A DNA stretch of 64,000 bases from Bacteroidales bacterium (GTDB lineage Bacteria; Bacteroidota; Bacteroidia; Bacteroidales; VadinHA17), in assembly GCA_003141895.1 (NCBI GenBank), contig PLNT01000003.1, forward strand, positions 68,134 to 132,133, in the 5' to 3' direction. Positions 1 through 8,723 of the stretch are shown piece after piece. The position numbers were made by a program, and so were the translations under genes. The notes beneath the pieces were generated by a model. That model ran no database searches, had not been told where the DNA came from, and saw nothing but the letters and a program-made list of their open reading frames with translations. The stretch's first letter is position 1. Every line of letters begins with the position of its first letter.

Positions 1-265
1 CACACATAACACAAGGCTCGAGAGTTACATAAATAGTACAATCTGTCAGATACTTTCCTCCCAGCCAGCCGGCAGCAGCAGTTATTGCCTGCATCTCAGC
101 ATGAGCTGTTGGATCTCTGAGCGTTTCAGTAAGGTTATGTGCCCTGGCTATTATAATATCATTGCATACGACTACCGCTCCCACAGGAACTTCTTGTTTG
201 TTATAAGCTTTTATTGCTTCTGCAAGAGCGGCTCTCATATGTTGTTCCTTTGCTTGTTGATCCAT
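1..265 (-). CDS. tadA: tRNA-specific adenosine deaminase TadA, C-terminus beyond window edge
   Basis: First 88 codons of a protein on the minus strand that runs off the left edge. The frame begins at the ATG whose complement is at 263-265. It shows a cytidine/deoxycytidylate-deaminase zinc site: the HAE motif (in TAHAEMQA) and the start of PCxxC (LEPCVMC) at the very edge. The N-terminal pattern EVPVGAVVV is also typical of TadA. TadA converts A34 to inosine in the tRNA-Arg(ACG) anticodon in the cytoplasm. The gene diverges from aspS across a 98-bp spacer. Other members of the superfamily, such as guanine deaminase, are possible, but the N-terminal sequence fits TadA best. Confidence 0.88.
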   Translation of the reverse strand, partial: MDQQAKEQHMRAALAEAIKAYNKQEVPVGAVVVCNDIIIARAHNLTETLRDPTAHAEMQAITAAAGWLGGKYLTDCTIYVTLEPCVMC

Positions 266-339
266 TTTTATCTATTTGATCACTAAAAGTATAAAGATTA
301 TTGAGATTTTTGTCAGTCTCTTCAATATGATAATTTTCT

Positions 340-347
340 TACTTTTG
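340..347 (+). promoter_or_regulatory. Bacteroidota -7 promoter element for aspS
   Basis: TACTTTTG matches the Bacteroidota -7 consensus TAnnTTTG and ends 16 bases before the aspS ATG at 364. No convincing -33 TTTG is seen at the usual 19-21 base spacing. The leader would be very short. Confidence 0.45.
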
Positions 348-363
348 CTGAACTAAAACTAAA

Positions 364-2118
364 ATGATGTACAGAACAAATACATGTGGCGAACTGAGCA
401 TTACAAATGCCGGACAAGAGGTTACAATATGCGGTTGGGTTCAGAAATCAAGGGATCTTGGAGGAATGACATTTGTTGATCTTCGCGACAGGTATGGAAT
501 CACTCAGCTGGTTTTTAATATGGAAAACAATAAAGAGCTTTGTGAAAAAGCACGAAAGCTGGGCCGTGAATTTGTAATTCAGGCTAAAGGAAAAGTCCGT
601 GAAAGGAGTAACAAGAACCTGAAGATGCCAACCGGTGAAATTGAAATAGAGGTTGGTGAGCTTAATATTTTAAACAAAAGCGAGTTGCCTCCATTTACTA
701 TTGAAGATGAAACTGATGGAGGTGAAGAATTAAGAATGAAATATCGTTATCTCGATCTGAGACGATCGCCTGTAAAAAACAATATTTTACTTCGTCACAG
801 AGTATCTCAGGAAGTTCGCAAATATATGGATTCCATTGGTTTCGTTGAGGTTGAAACTCCAGTACTCATTAAATCAACCCCCGAGGGAGCGCGTGACTTT
901 GTCGTACCCTCAAGGATGCAGCCCGGTACTTTCTATGCACTCCCACAGTCACCTCAGACTTTAAAACAGTTGCTTATGGTGGCAGGTTTTGACAAGTATT
1001 TTCAGATTGTCAAATGTTTCAGGGATGAAGATTTGCGTGCTGACAGACAACCTGAGTTTTCACAGATTGACTGTGAGATGTCATTTGTTGAAAGAAAGGA
1101 TATTCTCGATACATTTGAAGGTCTGGCAAAATTCCTTTTCAGACAAATAAAAGGCATTGATTTCGCTGCACCATTCATTCAACTTCCTTATAAGGATGCA
1201 ATAGAATATTATGGTTCGGATAAACCCGACCTCCGTTTTGGCATGCAGATAGTAAATTTGACAGAAACGGTTAAAGGTAAAGACTTCCCTGCATTTGAAA
1301 CCTCAGAATATATTGGAGGAATATGTGCTGAAAAGTGCTCAGAATTTACAAGAAAACAGCTTGATGAGCTTACTGAGTTTGTTAAAAGACCTCAGATAGG
1401 AGCAAAGGGCCTTATTTATTTAAGATATAACACCGATGGCAGTTTAAAATCATCAGTCGATAAGTTTTATTCCGAGGAGGATCTCAGGAAATGGGTTGAT
1501 ATTATGCATGCAAAACCCGGCGATCTGATACTGGTAATGGCAGGCGTTAAGAATAAGACATTGACTGCTCTCTCAGAATTAAGGCTTGAGATGGGGAACC
1601 GGCTGGGGTTAAGAACGAAAGATAAATATTTTCCTTTATGGGTTGTAGATTTTCCACTCCTGGAGTGGGATGATGAGACTAACAGGTTTTACGCTATGCA
1701 TCATCCATTTACTTCTCCTGTATATGAGGACCTTGCTCTGATGGAGACAGATCCCGGAAAAGTAAGGGCAGATGCATATGACCTTGTAATAAACGGTACT
1801 GAGATCGGAGGAGGATCAATAAGGATTCATGATGCGTCAGTTCAGAAACTGATGTTCAAAATACTCGGTTTCAGTGAGGAGGAGGCGAACGAACAATTTG
1901 GATTTCTGCTGAATGCATTCAAATATGGTGCACCGCCCCATGGCGGTATTGCTTTCGGTTTTGACAGATGGGTGGCAATGTTCGGCGGTCAGGATTCTAT
2001 CCGCGATTTTATAGCATTTCCGAAAAACAACTCCGGACGTGATGTTATGCTTGACACACCCGCACAGATATCTTCAAAGCAATTAGAAGAACTCCACCTG
2101 GCTCATGTGAAGAAATAA
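364..2118 (+). CDS. aspS: aspartate--tRNA ligase
   Basis: Class IIb aminoacyl-tRNA synthetase of 584 residues, the usual bacterial length, charging tRNA-Asp in the cytoplasm. In order: an N-terminal OB-fold anticodon-binding domain ([12 protein letters not shown]), the catalytic core with motif 2 ([14 protein letters not shown], from about residue 219), the bacterial GAD insertion domain in the middle, and motif 3 with GFDR at residues 532-535. Two adjacent ATG codons open the frame; either could be used. The upstream neighbour tadA is divergent, and the downstream plug-protein gene is convergent, so aspS is probably monocistronic. Whether the enzyme is discriminating or also charges tRNA-Asn cannot be told by eye. 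Confidence 0.97.
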   Translation: MMYRTNTCGELSITNAGQEVTICGWVQKSRDLGGMTFVDLRDRYGITQLVFNMENNKELCEKARKLGREFVIQAKGKVRERSNKNLKMPTGEIEIEVGELNILNKSELPPFTIEDETDGGEELRMKYRYLDLRRSPVKNNILLRHRVSQEVRKYMDSIGFVEVETPVLIKSTPEGARDFVVPSRMQPGTFYALPQSPQTLKQLLMVAGFDKYFQIVKCFRDEDLRADRQPEFSQIDCEMSFVERKDILDTFEGLAKFLFRQIKGIDFAAPFIQLPYKDAIEYYGSDKPDLRFGMQIVNLTETVKGKDFPAFETSEYIGGICAEKCSEFTRKQLDELTEFVKRPQIGAKGLIYLRYNTDGSLKSSVDKFYSEEDLRKWVDIMHAKPGDLILVMAGVKNKTLTALSELRLEMGNRLGLRTKDKYFPLWVVDFPLLEWDDETNRFYAMHHPFTSPVYEDLALMETDPGKVRADAYDLVINGTEIGGGSIRIHDASVQKLMFKILGFSEEEANEQFGFLLNAFKYGAPPHGGIAFGFDRWVAMFGGQDSIRDFIAFPKNNSGRDVMLDTPAQISSKQLEELHLAHVKK

Positions 2119-2149
2119 CTATCTTTACTGGACTCTCGTTTTGATAGTT

Positions 2150-2857
2150 TTATTCTGCCTGTAATTTGGTTTTAATAATAATAGCGCCTCCTGATCCACG
2201 TGATCCGTAGATTGCAGCTGCAGTGCCTTTTAGAACTTCAATTGATTTAACATTGACAGGAGGAATATCTGGTAATGCATCCATATACACGCCGTCAACA
2301 ACTATCAAAGCCATGACAGGGCCCCAAAGATTTTTTGAGTTCTGTATATTTACCTCCCCTCCACTAACTCTAACACCGGCAATTTCATGTGTAATCATGT
2401 CAGCCATGTTCTGGTATGATGCGTACTTTTTATTAGTACCATCAATGCTGCCGGTTTCGTTAATCACGTTTCTCTTTTTGATTGTTCCATAGCCTGTGCT
2501 GACTCCTTTTTGTCCATCAGGAACAGGTTGATCAGTTTGATTTTGTATTGCAGTACCACCGAATTTGAAATCAATCTGGGTTCTTCCCTTAATAGAATCA
2601 TCGAATGTTCCATGTCCAAAAGTGAAAATGCTAATTTTTGCTGCAGTGGGTTTGACCTTTACTTTATAGGTTCCCTGAGCATCGGTCACCGAATTGGTTT
2701 TTACATCATCTATCAGGATTATTGCATTCACAATAGGTAAGTTGGTCGCATCTATAACACTACCTGTTATGGTGATCTTTTTATTATTTTTTTGAGCAGA
2801 CAGGTTATTAAAACACAATGCAGATAACAGGACTAGGAAAATTATTCTTATTTTCAT
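2150..2857 (-). CDS. orphan carboxypeptidase-regulatory-like plus TonB plug domain protein
   Basis: A 235-residue exported protein with a signal peptide ending near LSAQ. Residues about 28-95 look like a CarboxypepD_reg-like beta-sandwich (TGSVIDATNLPIVNAIILID, then a SVTDAQGTYK turn). Residues about 120-235 resemble the plug of TonB-dependent receptors, with VVDGVYMD, the IEVLKG box and the closing YGSRGSGGAIIIKT. No 22-strand barrel follows: the protein stops where a barrel would begin. Known SusC-type receptors need the barrel for transport, so this product may instead be a periplasmic plug-like binding or signalling protein. It stands alone between convergent aspS and co-directional miaB. 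The function is unknown. Confidence 0.8.
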   Translation of the reverse strand: MKIRIIFLVLLSALCFNNLSAQKNNKKITITGSVIDATNLPIVNAIILIDDVKTNSVTDAQGTYKVKVKPTAAKISIFTFGHGTFDDSIKGRTQIDFKFGGTAIQNQTDQPVPDGQKGVSTGYGTIKKRNVINETGSIDGTNKKYASYQNMADMITHEIAGVRVSGGEVNIQNSKNLWGPVMALIVVDGVYMDALPDIPPVNVKSIEVLKGTAAAIYGSRGSGGAIIIKTKLQAE

Positions 2858-2974
2858 TTTTTTCAGGTATATATTTGACTATCGTTATTCTTCTATTCCA
2901 TTTCATTTTAGCATGTTAATTATTAATGCGCAAGTTAATAAGTTATAATATGAGAATCAAAATAAACCGGAACA

Positions 2975-4312
2975 TTAACAGACTTTAACATTAACAGATC
3001 TTCCAATCAGGGTTGCAGCAGTGCACTTTTCTATCAAAACCTGTACATTATCTCCCTTCTTGTAATCACCAACAGGAAAAACAACGACTTTATTTTGTGT
3101 GGTACGTCCTGAGAAATATTCAACCGATCTTTTTGAAAATCCTTCAATTAGAACTTCAAAGATCATGCCGATATCGTTCTTTTTTGATTTTATGGAAAGA
3201 CGGTTCTGAAGAGCTATCATTTCACTCAGCCTGGAAGATTTAACTGATTCCGGTACATCATCTTTTAATTTTCTGGCAGCTTTGGTACCAGGTCTTTCAC
3301 TGTATTTAAACATATAGGCAAAATCAAAACCGGTCCAATCCATAAGTGAAAGGGATTCTTTATGATCTTCTTCTGTTTCGGTACAGAACCCGGTTATCAT
3401 GTCTGTCGATAATGAACAATCAGGTATTATTCTATGTATTGCATTTATCCTGTCCATATACCACTCCCGGTCATATTCCCTGTTCATCAGTTTAAGGATC
3501 CTGCTGCTTCCGCTTTGCGCAGGCAAATGAATGTGCCTGCATATATTTTTATTTCCGGCGATGGTATACAGAAGCTCATCTGATATATCTTTAGGATGTG
3601 ATGTTGAAAATCTTACCCGGAGTAAAGGATCAATCAACGCAACTTGTTCAAGTAGCTCAGGAAACCGTAATATCTTTTCATTATTGTTCCACGCATAAGA
3701 ATCTACATTTTGTCCAAGAAGTGTCACTTCCCGGTACCCCTTCTGAAACAGTTCCCGTGCTTCCTTTATAACAGACTCTCGATCCCTGCTTCTTTCCGCT
3801 CCCCGTACATATGGAACGACACAATATGCACACATGTTATTGCAACCCCTCATAATGGAAACAAATGAAGTGATGCCGTTTTTGTCCATTCTTACCGGTG
3901 AAATGTCAGCATAAGTCTCTTCACGCGATAAAAGCACATTTACACCTTTGTGGCCTGACTCAGCTTCGGTAACGAGGTTTGGCAACTCTCTGTAACTGTC
4001 AGGTCCGACAACTATATCTACAAGCTGATCAGTCTCAATTAACTTCTCTTTCAGTCTTTCAGCCATACATCCTATAATACCCACTTTCAAATCATTATTT
4101 TTCTTTTTCAGGTGACTTATCGCTTTCAACCTGCCCCAGATTCTCTGTTCTGCATTATCACGTATTGAACATGTGTTTATCAATATCAGACCTGCTTCCT
4201 TAATATTTTCTGTTAGTTCATATCCTGAATCTGAAAGAATTGACACAACAACCTCACTGTCAGCAACATTCATCTGACAACCATATGTCTCTATATATAC
4301 TTTTTTTAACAT
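2975..4312 (-). CDS. miaB: tRNA-2-methylthio-N6-dimethylallyladenosine synthase MiaB
   Basis: Radical-SAM methylthiotransferase that adds the 2-methylthio group to i6A37 of tRNAs reading UNN codons. Counting from the chosen ATG (445 residues), the N-terminal UPF0004 domain carries Cys12, Cys48 and Cys82 for the auxiliary Fe-S cluster. The radical-SAM motif CNNMCAYC has Cys157, Cys161 and Cys164. A C-terminal TRAM domain binds tRNA. The start MLKKVYIETYGC is chosen because the open frame upstream is made entirely of an intergenic inverted repeat (4337-4417) and begins with TTG. It diverges from yebC. Confidence 0.95.
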   Translation of the reverse strand: MLKKVYIETYGCQMNVADSEVVVSILSDSGYELTENIKEAGLILINTCSIRDNAEQRIWGRLKAISHLKKKNNDLKVGIIGCMAERLKEKLIETDQLVDIVVGPDSYRELPNLVTEAESGHKGVNVLLSREETYADISPVRMDKNGITSFVSIMRGCNNMCAYCVVPYVRGAERSRDRESVIKEARELFQKGYREVTLLGQNVDSYAWNNNEKILRFPELLEQVALIDPLLRVRFSTSHPKDISDELLYTIAGNKNICRHIHLPAQSGSSRILKLMNREYDREWYMDRINAIHRIIPDCSLSTDMITGFCTETEEDHKESLSLMDWTGFDFAYMFKYSERPGTKAARKLKDDVPESVKSSRLSEMIALQNRLSIKSKKNDIGMIFEVLIEGFSKRSVEYFSGRTTQNKVVVFPVGDYKKGDNVQVLIEKCTAATLIGRSVNVKVC

Positions 4313-4336
4313 TGAAATTTCTTCTAAGATTATTAA

Positions 4337-4417
4337 AAGGCGACTGGCTTCAGGCGACAGGCTACAGGCATTACTAATGAAAACACCTGAAGCCTGAAGC
4401 CTGACGCCTGATGCCTT
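4337..4417. repeat. inverted repeat built from GCCTGAAGCCTGA-like units
   Basis: The left arm (4337-4370) and right arm (4385-4417) are imperfect reverse complements built from short GCCTGA/TCAGGC units. The element lies between divergent miaB and yebC. It happens to be open in the miaB frame, which creates a false N-terminal extension. It resembles the low-complexity spacers common between Bacteroidota genes. Confidence 0.6.
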
Positions 4418-4468
4418 TATTTGATTGCACAAATCTATAAAGTATGACCGAGGTTTGAAAGAATTATT

Positions 4469-4476
4469 TAATTTTG
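4469..4476 (+). promoter_or_regulatory. -7 promoter element for yebC
   Basis: TAATTTTG matches TAnnTTTG, 27 bases before the yebC ATG at 4504. No good -33 element is seen at the expected distance, so this is a half-supported promoter. Confidence 0.4.
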
Positions 4477-4503
4477 CAATCTATTAAATATAAATTTCAA
4501 AGT

Positions 4504-5247
4504 ATGTCAGGACATAGCAAGTGGTCGACCATAAAGCGGAAAAAAGGGGCAATAGATGCTAAAAGGGGTAAAAAATTCACTAAAATCATTAAAGAGATCA
4601 TTATTGCAGCAAAAGAAGGTGGTGGTGATGCCGAATCCAATGCCCGGTTACGACTCGCGGTTCAGAATGCCAAGGGTGCCAACATGCCGAAAGACAATAT
4701 CGACAGGGCAATAAAAAAAGCTACCGGAGCCGATGCTGAGAGTTTTATTGAAACATCATTTGAAGGTTATGGTCCATGCGGCGTTGCTGTATTTGTTGAA
4801 TGTCTGACAGATAATAATAACAGAACAGTTGCATCGGTACGATCGGCATTTAATAAACACGGTGGAAATCTTGGAACCAATGGTTCACTGACATTTCTGT
4901 TTGAACGGAAAGGTATATTTACAATAAAAAATGAAGGGCTTAACCTTGAGGATGTAGAACTGGAAATGATTGATGCAGGAGCTGAAGAATTTGATGTTGA
5001 CGGAGATATGCTAACAGTTACCTGTGCAAAGGAAGATTTTGGAAGTGTAAACAGAAAACTTATTAAGCTTGGCATCGAGCCTGAGGAAGCCGGATTGAAA
5101 AGAATCCCGCACGATACTAAAAAGCTTGATCTTGAGTCAGCGAGAAAAGTACTTCGTTTGATAGATGTACTGGAAGATGACGATGATATCCAATTTGTAT
5201 ATCATAATCTTGAAATGACTGACGAACTTGCTGCTGAATTGGGATAG
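4504..5247 (+). CDS. yebC: YebC/PmpR family protein (UPF0082)
   Basis: A 247-residue YebC family protein. The start MSGHSKWSTIKRKKG is the family's near-invariant N-terminus, so ten in-frame codons upstream, opening with TTG, are discarded. Other family marks are the AKKG/GGGD-rich helical N-terminal domain, the DNIDRAIKKATG segment, and the YGP(C/G)GVA segment that opens domain 2. YebC proteins were first described as transcriptional regulators. Recent work on the family links them to ribosome function at polyproline stalls, so the role here is best left as regulator or translation factor. The SPOR gene starts 22 bp downstream of its stop. Confidence 0.93.
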   Translation: MSGHSKWSTIKRKKGAIDAKRGKKFTKIIKEIIIAAKEGGGDAESNARLRLAVQNAKGANMPKDNIDRAIKKATGADAESFIETSFEGYGPCGVAVFVECLTDNNNRTVASVRSAFNKHGGNLGTNGSLTFLFERKGIFTIKNEGLNLEDVELEMIDAGAEEFDVDGDMLTVTCAKEDFGSVNRKLIKLGIEPEEAGLKRIPHDTKKLDLESARKVLRLIDVLEDDDDIQFVYHNLEMTDELAAELG

Positions 5248-5257
5248 AAATTTTTGC

Positions 5258-5265
5258 TACCTTTG
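5258..5265 (+). promoter_or_regulatory. -7 element directly upstream of the SPOR gene
   Basis: TACCTTTG fits TAnnTTTG, and the ATG at 5270 begins only 5 bases after it. Transcription starting about 5-7 bases past a -7 element would begin at or next to the start codon, which suggests a leaderless or nearly leaderless mRNA. A TTG at 5239-5241 is a weak -33 candidate with a 16-base spacer. Confidence 0.45.
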
Positions 5266-5269
5266 CGGC

Positions 5270-5770
5270 ATGTTCAGAAAATTATATTTGATAGTATTAA
5301 TTTCCTGTTTTACCGTTGTCCTTGTAAGGTCACAATCGGTCATCAAAACCTCCGACCTTTTTAGAAGGATAGACAACAACTCACAAACCGGAAAGCTGAA
5401 TATTATACAGGATCCGGCTATTGATACTCTCATCAACAGGTATATTCTGAGTTACAAAAATCTGGAGGCAACGAATGGCTACGAAGGGATGGAAGGATTC
5501 AGAATCCAGATATATAACAGTTCCAACCGCGATGCAAAAGTAGAATCCGGAAAGGCATTGCAGGATTTTCTGAACAAATTTCCCGAAAGTAAATACCCCG
5601 AATTAAAATGTTACCAGCAATTTGCTCTGCCAGGTTACTATAAAATCAGAGTTGGCGACTTCAGAACAAAAACCGAGGCAACCCGGTTATATTTATTGAT
5701 CAGCAAAGCATTTCCCGATGCATACATTGTCCCCGACATTATAATTTTCCCGGATCTGAATACTAAATAA
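5270..5770 (+). CDS. SPOR domain-containing exported protein
   Basis: A 166-residue protein with an N-terminal signal peptide (LYLIVLISCFTVVLVRS). Its C-terminal SPOR domain runs from about GFRIQIYN to the end and includes the typical YYKIRVGDFRTKTEA strand-helix pattern. SPOR domains bind denuded septal peptidoglycan, so the protein is likely periplasmic and septum-targeted. The ATG at 5270 is chosen over an upstream TTG because it gives a clean signal peptide and follows the -7 element at the right distance. The purF-like gene starts 2 bp after the stop, so the two are probably co-transcribed, although their functions are unrelated. Confidence 0.82.
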   Translation: MFRKLYLIVLISCFTVVLVRSQSVIKTSDLFRRIDNNSQTGKLNIIQDPAIDTLINRYILSYKNLEATNGYEGMEGFRIQIYNSSNRDAKVESGKALQDFLNKFPESKYPELKCYQQFALPGYYKIRVGDFRTKTEATRLYLLISKAFPDAYIVPDIIIFPDLNTK

Positions 5771-5772
5771 TT

Positions 5773-7674
5773 ATGAGCGATTATATCAAACACGAGTGCG
5801 GCATTGCAATGTTAAGATTGCGGAAGCCGATGGAATTCTATATTAAAAAATATGGTACATGGAATTATGGTCTGCAGAAAATGTACCTGATGATGGAAAA
5901 GCAGCATAACAGGGGCCAGGATGGAGCAGGCATTGCAGGAATTAAGCTTGATGTCCCTCCCGGGAACAGATATATTTTCAGGCAAAGATCAAATAAAGCA
6001 AATCCAATTAAAGAAATTTTCGGTCTTATCTATGCAGATATTGATGCATTATCAGTTTCACATCCTGATTCTTTTAAAAATGCCGATTTTATAAAAGAAA
6101 ATGTACCTTTTGCATGCGATATCTATCTTGGTCACCTCAGATATGGTACCTATGGAAATTATAATATAGACTATGTGCATCCTGTGAGCCGGGAAAATAA
6201 CTGGAAATCGAAGAATCTTGTTATGGCCGGTAATTTCAACCTCACAAACGTTGGCGAAGTTTTCAGCAGCCTCATTGAATTGGGCCAGAATCCTGTCGAT
6301 TTCTCTGATACTGTTACAATACTCGAAAATATTGGTCACAGACTCGATGAGGAAAATGAGAGACTGTTCCGTAAATTCAAGGAGGAGGGTTTTTCAAAAA
6401 AAGAGATTTCTCCGATGATAGAGAAAAACCTCGATGTAACCTCAATTCTGAAAAAAGCCAGCCGCAACTGGGATGGAGGTTATGCAATGGCCGGAATGGT
6501 AGGTCATGGTGATGCTTTCGTAATGCGCGACCCGGCGGGTATCAGACCAGCTTATTATTATGTTGACGATGAGGTTGTTGTGGTAGCATCTGAAAGACCG
6601 GTGATCCAGACAATTTTTAATGTAAGAACTGACAATGTCATTGAACTTCCACCTGCCAGTGCAATCATCATAAAAGCTTCAGGAGAAACTTCAATAGAAC
6701 AGATAAGGGAAGAAACAGAGCTCAGAAAATGCTCATTTGAGAGGATCTATTTTTCCAGAGGTACTGATAAAGCGATATACAGGGAGAGAAAAAAACTTGG
6801 AGAACTTCTGGCAGACAGGGTTCTGAAGGTTGTGGATTATGACCTTGATCATACTGTGTTTTCCTATATCCCCAATACCGCTGAAAGTGCATTCTACGGC
6901 CTTATAAAAGGCGTTGAGAATTATCTTAACCACGTAAAAATTGACCATATACTTAGCAGGGGAAATTATCTTACCAGGGAAGAACTTGAAAAAATTATCA
7001 ACCAGAGGCCAAGAGTTGAAAAGATAGCAGTAAAGGATGCAAAACTAAGAACATTTATTACCGAGGACACGAGTCGTGATGACCTTGTAGGGCATATCTA
7101 TGATGTCACTTACGGAGTAATTAAGAGGGGTGTAGATAATCTTGTTGTCATCGACGATTCAATCGTAAGAGGAACGACTCTGAAAAAAAGTATAATAAGA
7201 ATTCTCGATAAACTTGATCCAAAGAAGATAGTCGTCGTTTCATCATCTCCACAGTTAAGATACCCCGATTGTTACGGTATTGACATGGCTAAGCTCAGTG
7301 ATTTTATTGCATTTAAAGCTGCCATTGAGCTTTTAAAAGATACAGGGAGAGAGTCAATAATTAAGAAAGTGTATAAAGAGGCTTTGATTGAACTCGGGAA
7401 ACCTGTTGATGAAATGAAAAATATTGTACGTGAAATATATAAACCTTTCACGACTGAGGAAATTTCCTCAAAAATTTCTTTGATGCTTAAATCAGATGAA
7501 ATAAAAGCCGAAGTAAGTATTGTCTTTCAGTCAATTGAAGGACTGCATGAAGCTTGTCCCGGACACCTTGGTGACTGGTATTTTACAGGAAATTATCCAA
7601 CACCCGGAGGCAACAAAGTAGTTAACCAGTCATATGTTAACTATATGGAAGGAAGAAATGTAAGGGCTTATTGA
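5773..7674 (+). CDS. purF: amidophosphoribosyltransferase-like protein, long form
   Basis: An N-terminal nucleophile glutaminase domain is joined to a type I phosphoribosyltransferase domain, as in PurF, which makes 5-phosphoribosylamine from PRPP and glutamine. The candidate nucleophile is Cys9 in HECGIAM, preceded by eight residues that would have to be removed as a propeptide. RGQDGAG and GHLRYGTYG are glutaminase motifs. VVIDDSIVRGTT (about residues 458-470) is the PRPP loop. At 633 residues it is well over the usual 470-510. The extra length lies between the domains and at the C-terminus, which ends with a Cys-containing CPGHLGDWYF segment. A second, standard-length purF may exist elsewhere. 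Its stop overlaps the convergent acyltransferase gene by 7 bp. Confidence 0.85.
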   Translation: MSDYIKHECGIAMLRLRKPMEFYIKKYGTWNYGLQKMYLMMEKQHNRGQDGAGIAGIKLDVPPGNRYIFRQRSNKANPIKEIFGLIYADIDALSVSHPDSFKNADFIKENVPFACDIYLGHLRYGTYGNYNIDYVHPVSRENNWKSKNLVMAGNFNLTNVGEVFSSLIELGQNPVDFSDTVTILENIGHRLDEENERLFRKFKEEGFSKKEISPMIEKNLDVTSILKKASRNWDGGYAMAGMVGHGDAFVMRDPAGIRPAYYYVDDEVVVVASERPVIQTIFNVRTDNVIELPPASAIIIKASGETSIEQIREETELRKCSFERIYFSRGTDKAIYRERKKLGELLADRVLKVVDYDLDHTVFSYIPNTAESAFYGLIKGVENYLNHVKIDHILSRGNYLTREELEKIINQRPRVEKIAVKDAKLRTFITEDTSRDDLVGHIYDVTYGVIKRGVDNLVVIDDSIVRGTTLKKSIIRILDKLDPKKIVVVSSSPQLRYPDCYGIDMAKLSDFIAFKAAIELLKDTGRESIIKKVYKEALIELGKPVDEMKNIVREIYKPFTTEEISSKISLMLKSDEIKAEVSIVFQSIEGLHEACPGHLGDWYFTGNYPTPGGNKVVNQSYVNYMEGRNVRAY

Positions 7675-8639
7675 TTCTCGTGCGAAAACCAGGTTATTTC
7701 GAAATCTTTTTTATACGATGCGAGATGCCTGTTTATCTTTTCTACGTAAATGTCTCTTAATGTTATCATTATTCCGGTTTCTTCCACATCACCAAACTTG
7801 TGATTTATAAAAGTCCCGAATGTCTTCATCGTGGGCGACAAATTCATATAGGCATTGATAAGCGGAGGTATATTCTCACCGAGGCTTCTGACCTCTCTTG
7901 ACAGTATCTTATAGTTTTCTTTATATCTTCTCCAACCCCATGCTCTGAAGATCTTTTTCATCTCCTCGGTATGCAGATCAATCTTTGCAGGGTCTATTGG
8001 AATAACAAGACCGTCGGGATCGTTGAAATGCTTCTTAAGAAAATACAGGATCATGTTTCTGGCTTTCTGATTGAAATGAGGATACATGGTCACCTTCCCG
8101 AAAAGGTATTTGAGATGATGATTATCTATGATTACTGCACCAAGTCCATCCCAAAGATTATCAAGGGCAAAAAGACTTTTTCTCCCCATGGAACGCGATT
8201 GATAATCGGGGTGAACAAACGACCGCCCCAATTCCATCATATGAGGATAATACTTTGTAAGAAATTTTTCCGAGAAATGGAAATATGATGATGAAGCCAG
8301 TTTTGTAATATCGCAGTCAGTGCAGCCTTTTTCAGGAAAATAGAAACGATAACCCCCGATGATCTCCTTATTTTCAGGATCCCAAACGATAAGTTGTTTC
8401 TGCGGATCGGTTTTTGCAGTATCAAACTCATCTATATCAATTTCTTTTCCGGTTCCTCCTCCAGCATGTCTGAATGTAATTTCCCTCACTCTTCCCACTT
8501 CCTGCATAAGAGAAGGGGAATTATTATTATCGAAAACATAAACCTCATTGCTTCCATTGTTTGTTTTGCGCAGAAGCTTATCGCTGGTTAGTTCAGCAAT
8601 TATCTGATCCTTTGGTAATTGGTCAACAATTGGTTTCAT
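7668..8639 (-). CDS. glsB: GNAT-type N-acyltransferase, GlsB-like (acyl-amino-acid lipid synthesis)
   Basis: A 323-residue cytoplasmic or membrane-associated acyltransferase of the OlsB/hemolysin-like GNAT group. The segment MMELGRSFVHPDYQ followed by GRKSLFALDNLWDGLG is characteristic of the Bacteroidota proteins that N-acylate glycine (GlsB in Bacteroides). Partnership with the upstream O-acyltransferase gene, 84 bp away on the same strand, matches the two-enzyme route to glycine or ornithine lipids: the GNAT enzyme makes the N-acyl amino acid and the PlsC-like enzyme adds the second chain. The amino-acid substrate is inferred from family and context, not visible in the sequence. Confidence 0.75.
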   Translation of the reverse strand: MKPIVDQLPKDQIIAELTSDKLLRKTNNGSNEVYVFDNNNSPSLMQEVGRVREITFRHAGGGTGKEIDIDEFDTAKTDPQKQLIVWDPENKEIIGGYRFYFPEKGCTDCDITKLASSSYFHFSEKFLTKYYPHMMELGRSFVHPDYQSRSMGRKSLFALDNLWDGLGAVIIDNHHLKYLFGKVTMYPHFNQKARNMILYFLKKHFNDPDGLVIPIDPAKIDLHTEEMKKIFRAWGWRRYKENYKILSREVRSLGENIPPLINAYMNLSPTMKTFGTFINHKFGDVEETGIMITLRDIYVEKINRHLASYKKDFEITWFSHENQ

Positions 8640-8723
8640 CGAATAATAAAAAGTGGGGGTGGTATATGTGAATATAAGTGTTATAAAAACATTTGCAATT
8701 TAACCTTTTTTTTTGTTTAACAA

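Noticed and set aside
2119..2149. Hairpin ACTATC/GATAGT after aspS as a terminator
   Set aside because: A stem of only 6 bp with a 19-base loop; too weak to call.
4313..4432. 40-codon N-terminal extension of MiaB starting at TTG
   Set aside because: It is encoded wholly by the inverted intergenic repeat and precedes the conserved MiaB start MLKKVYIETYGC.
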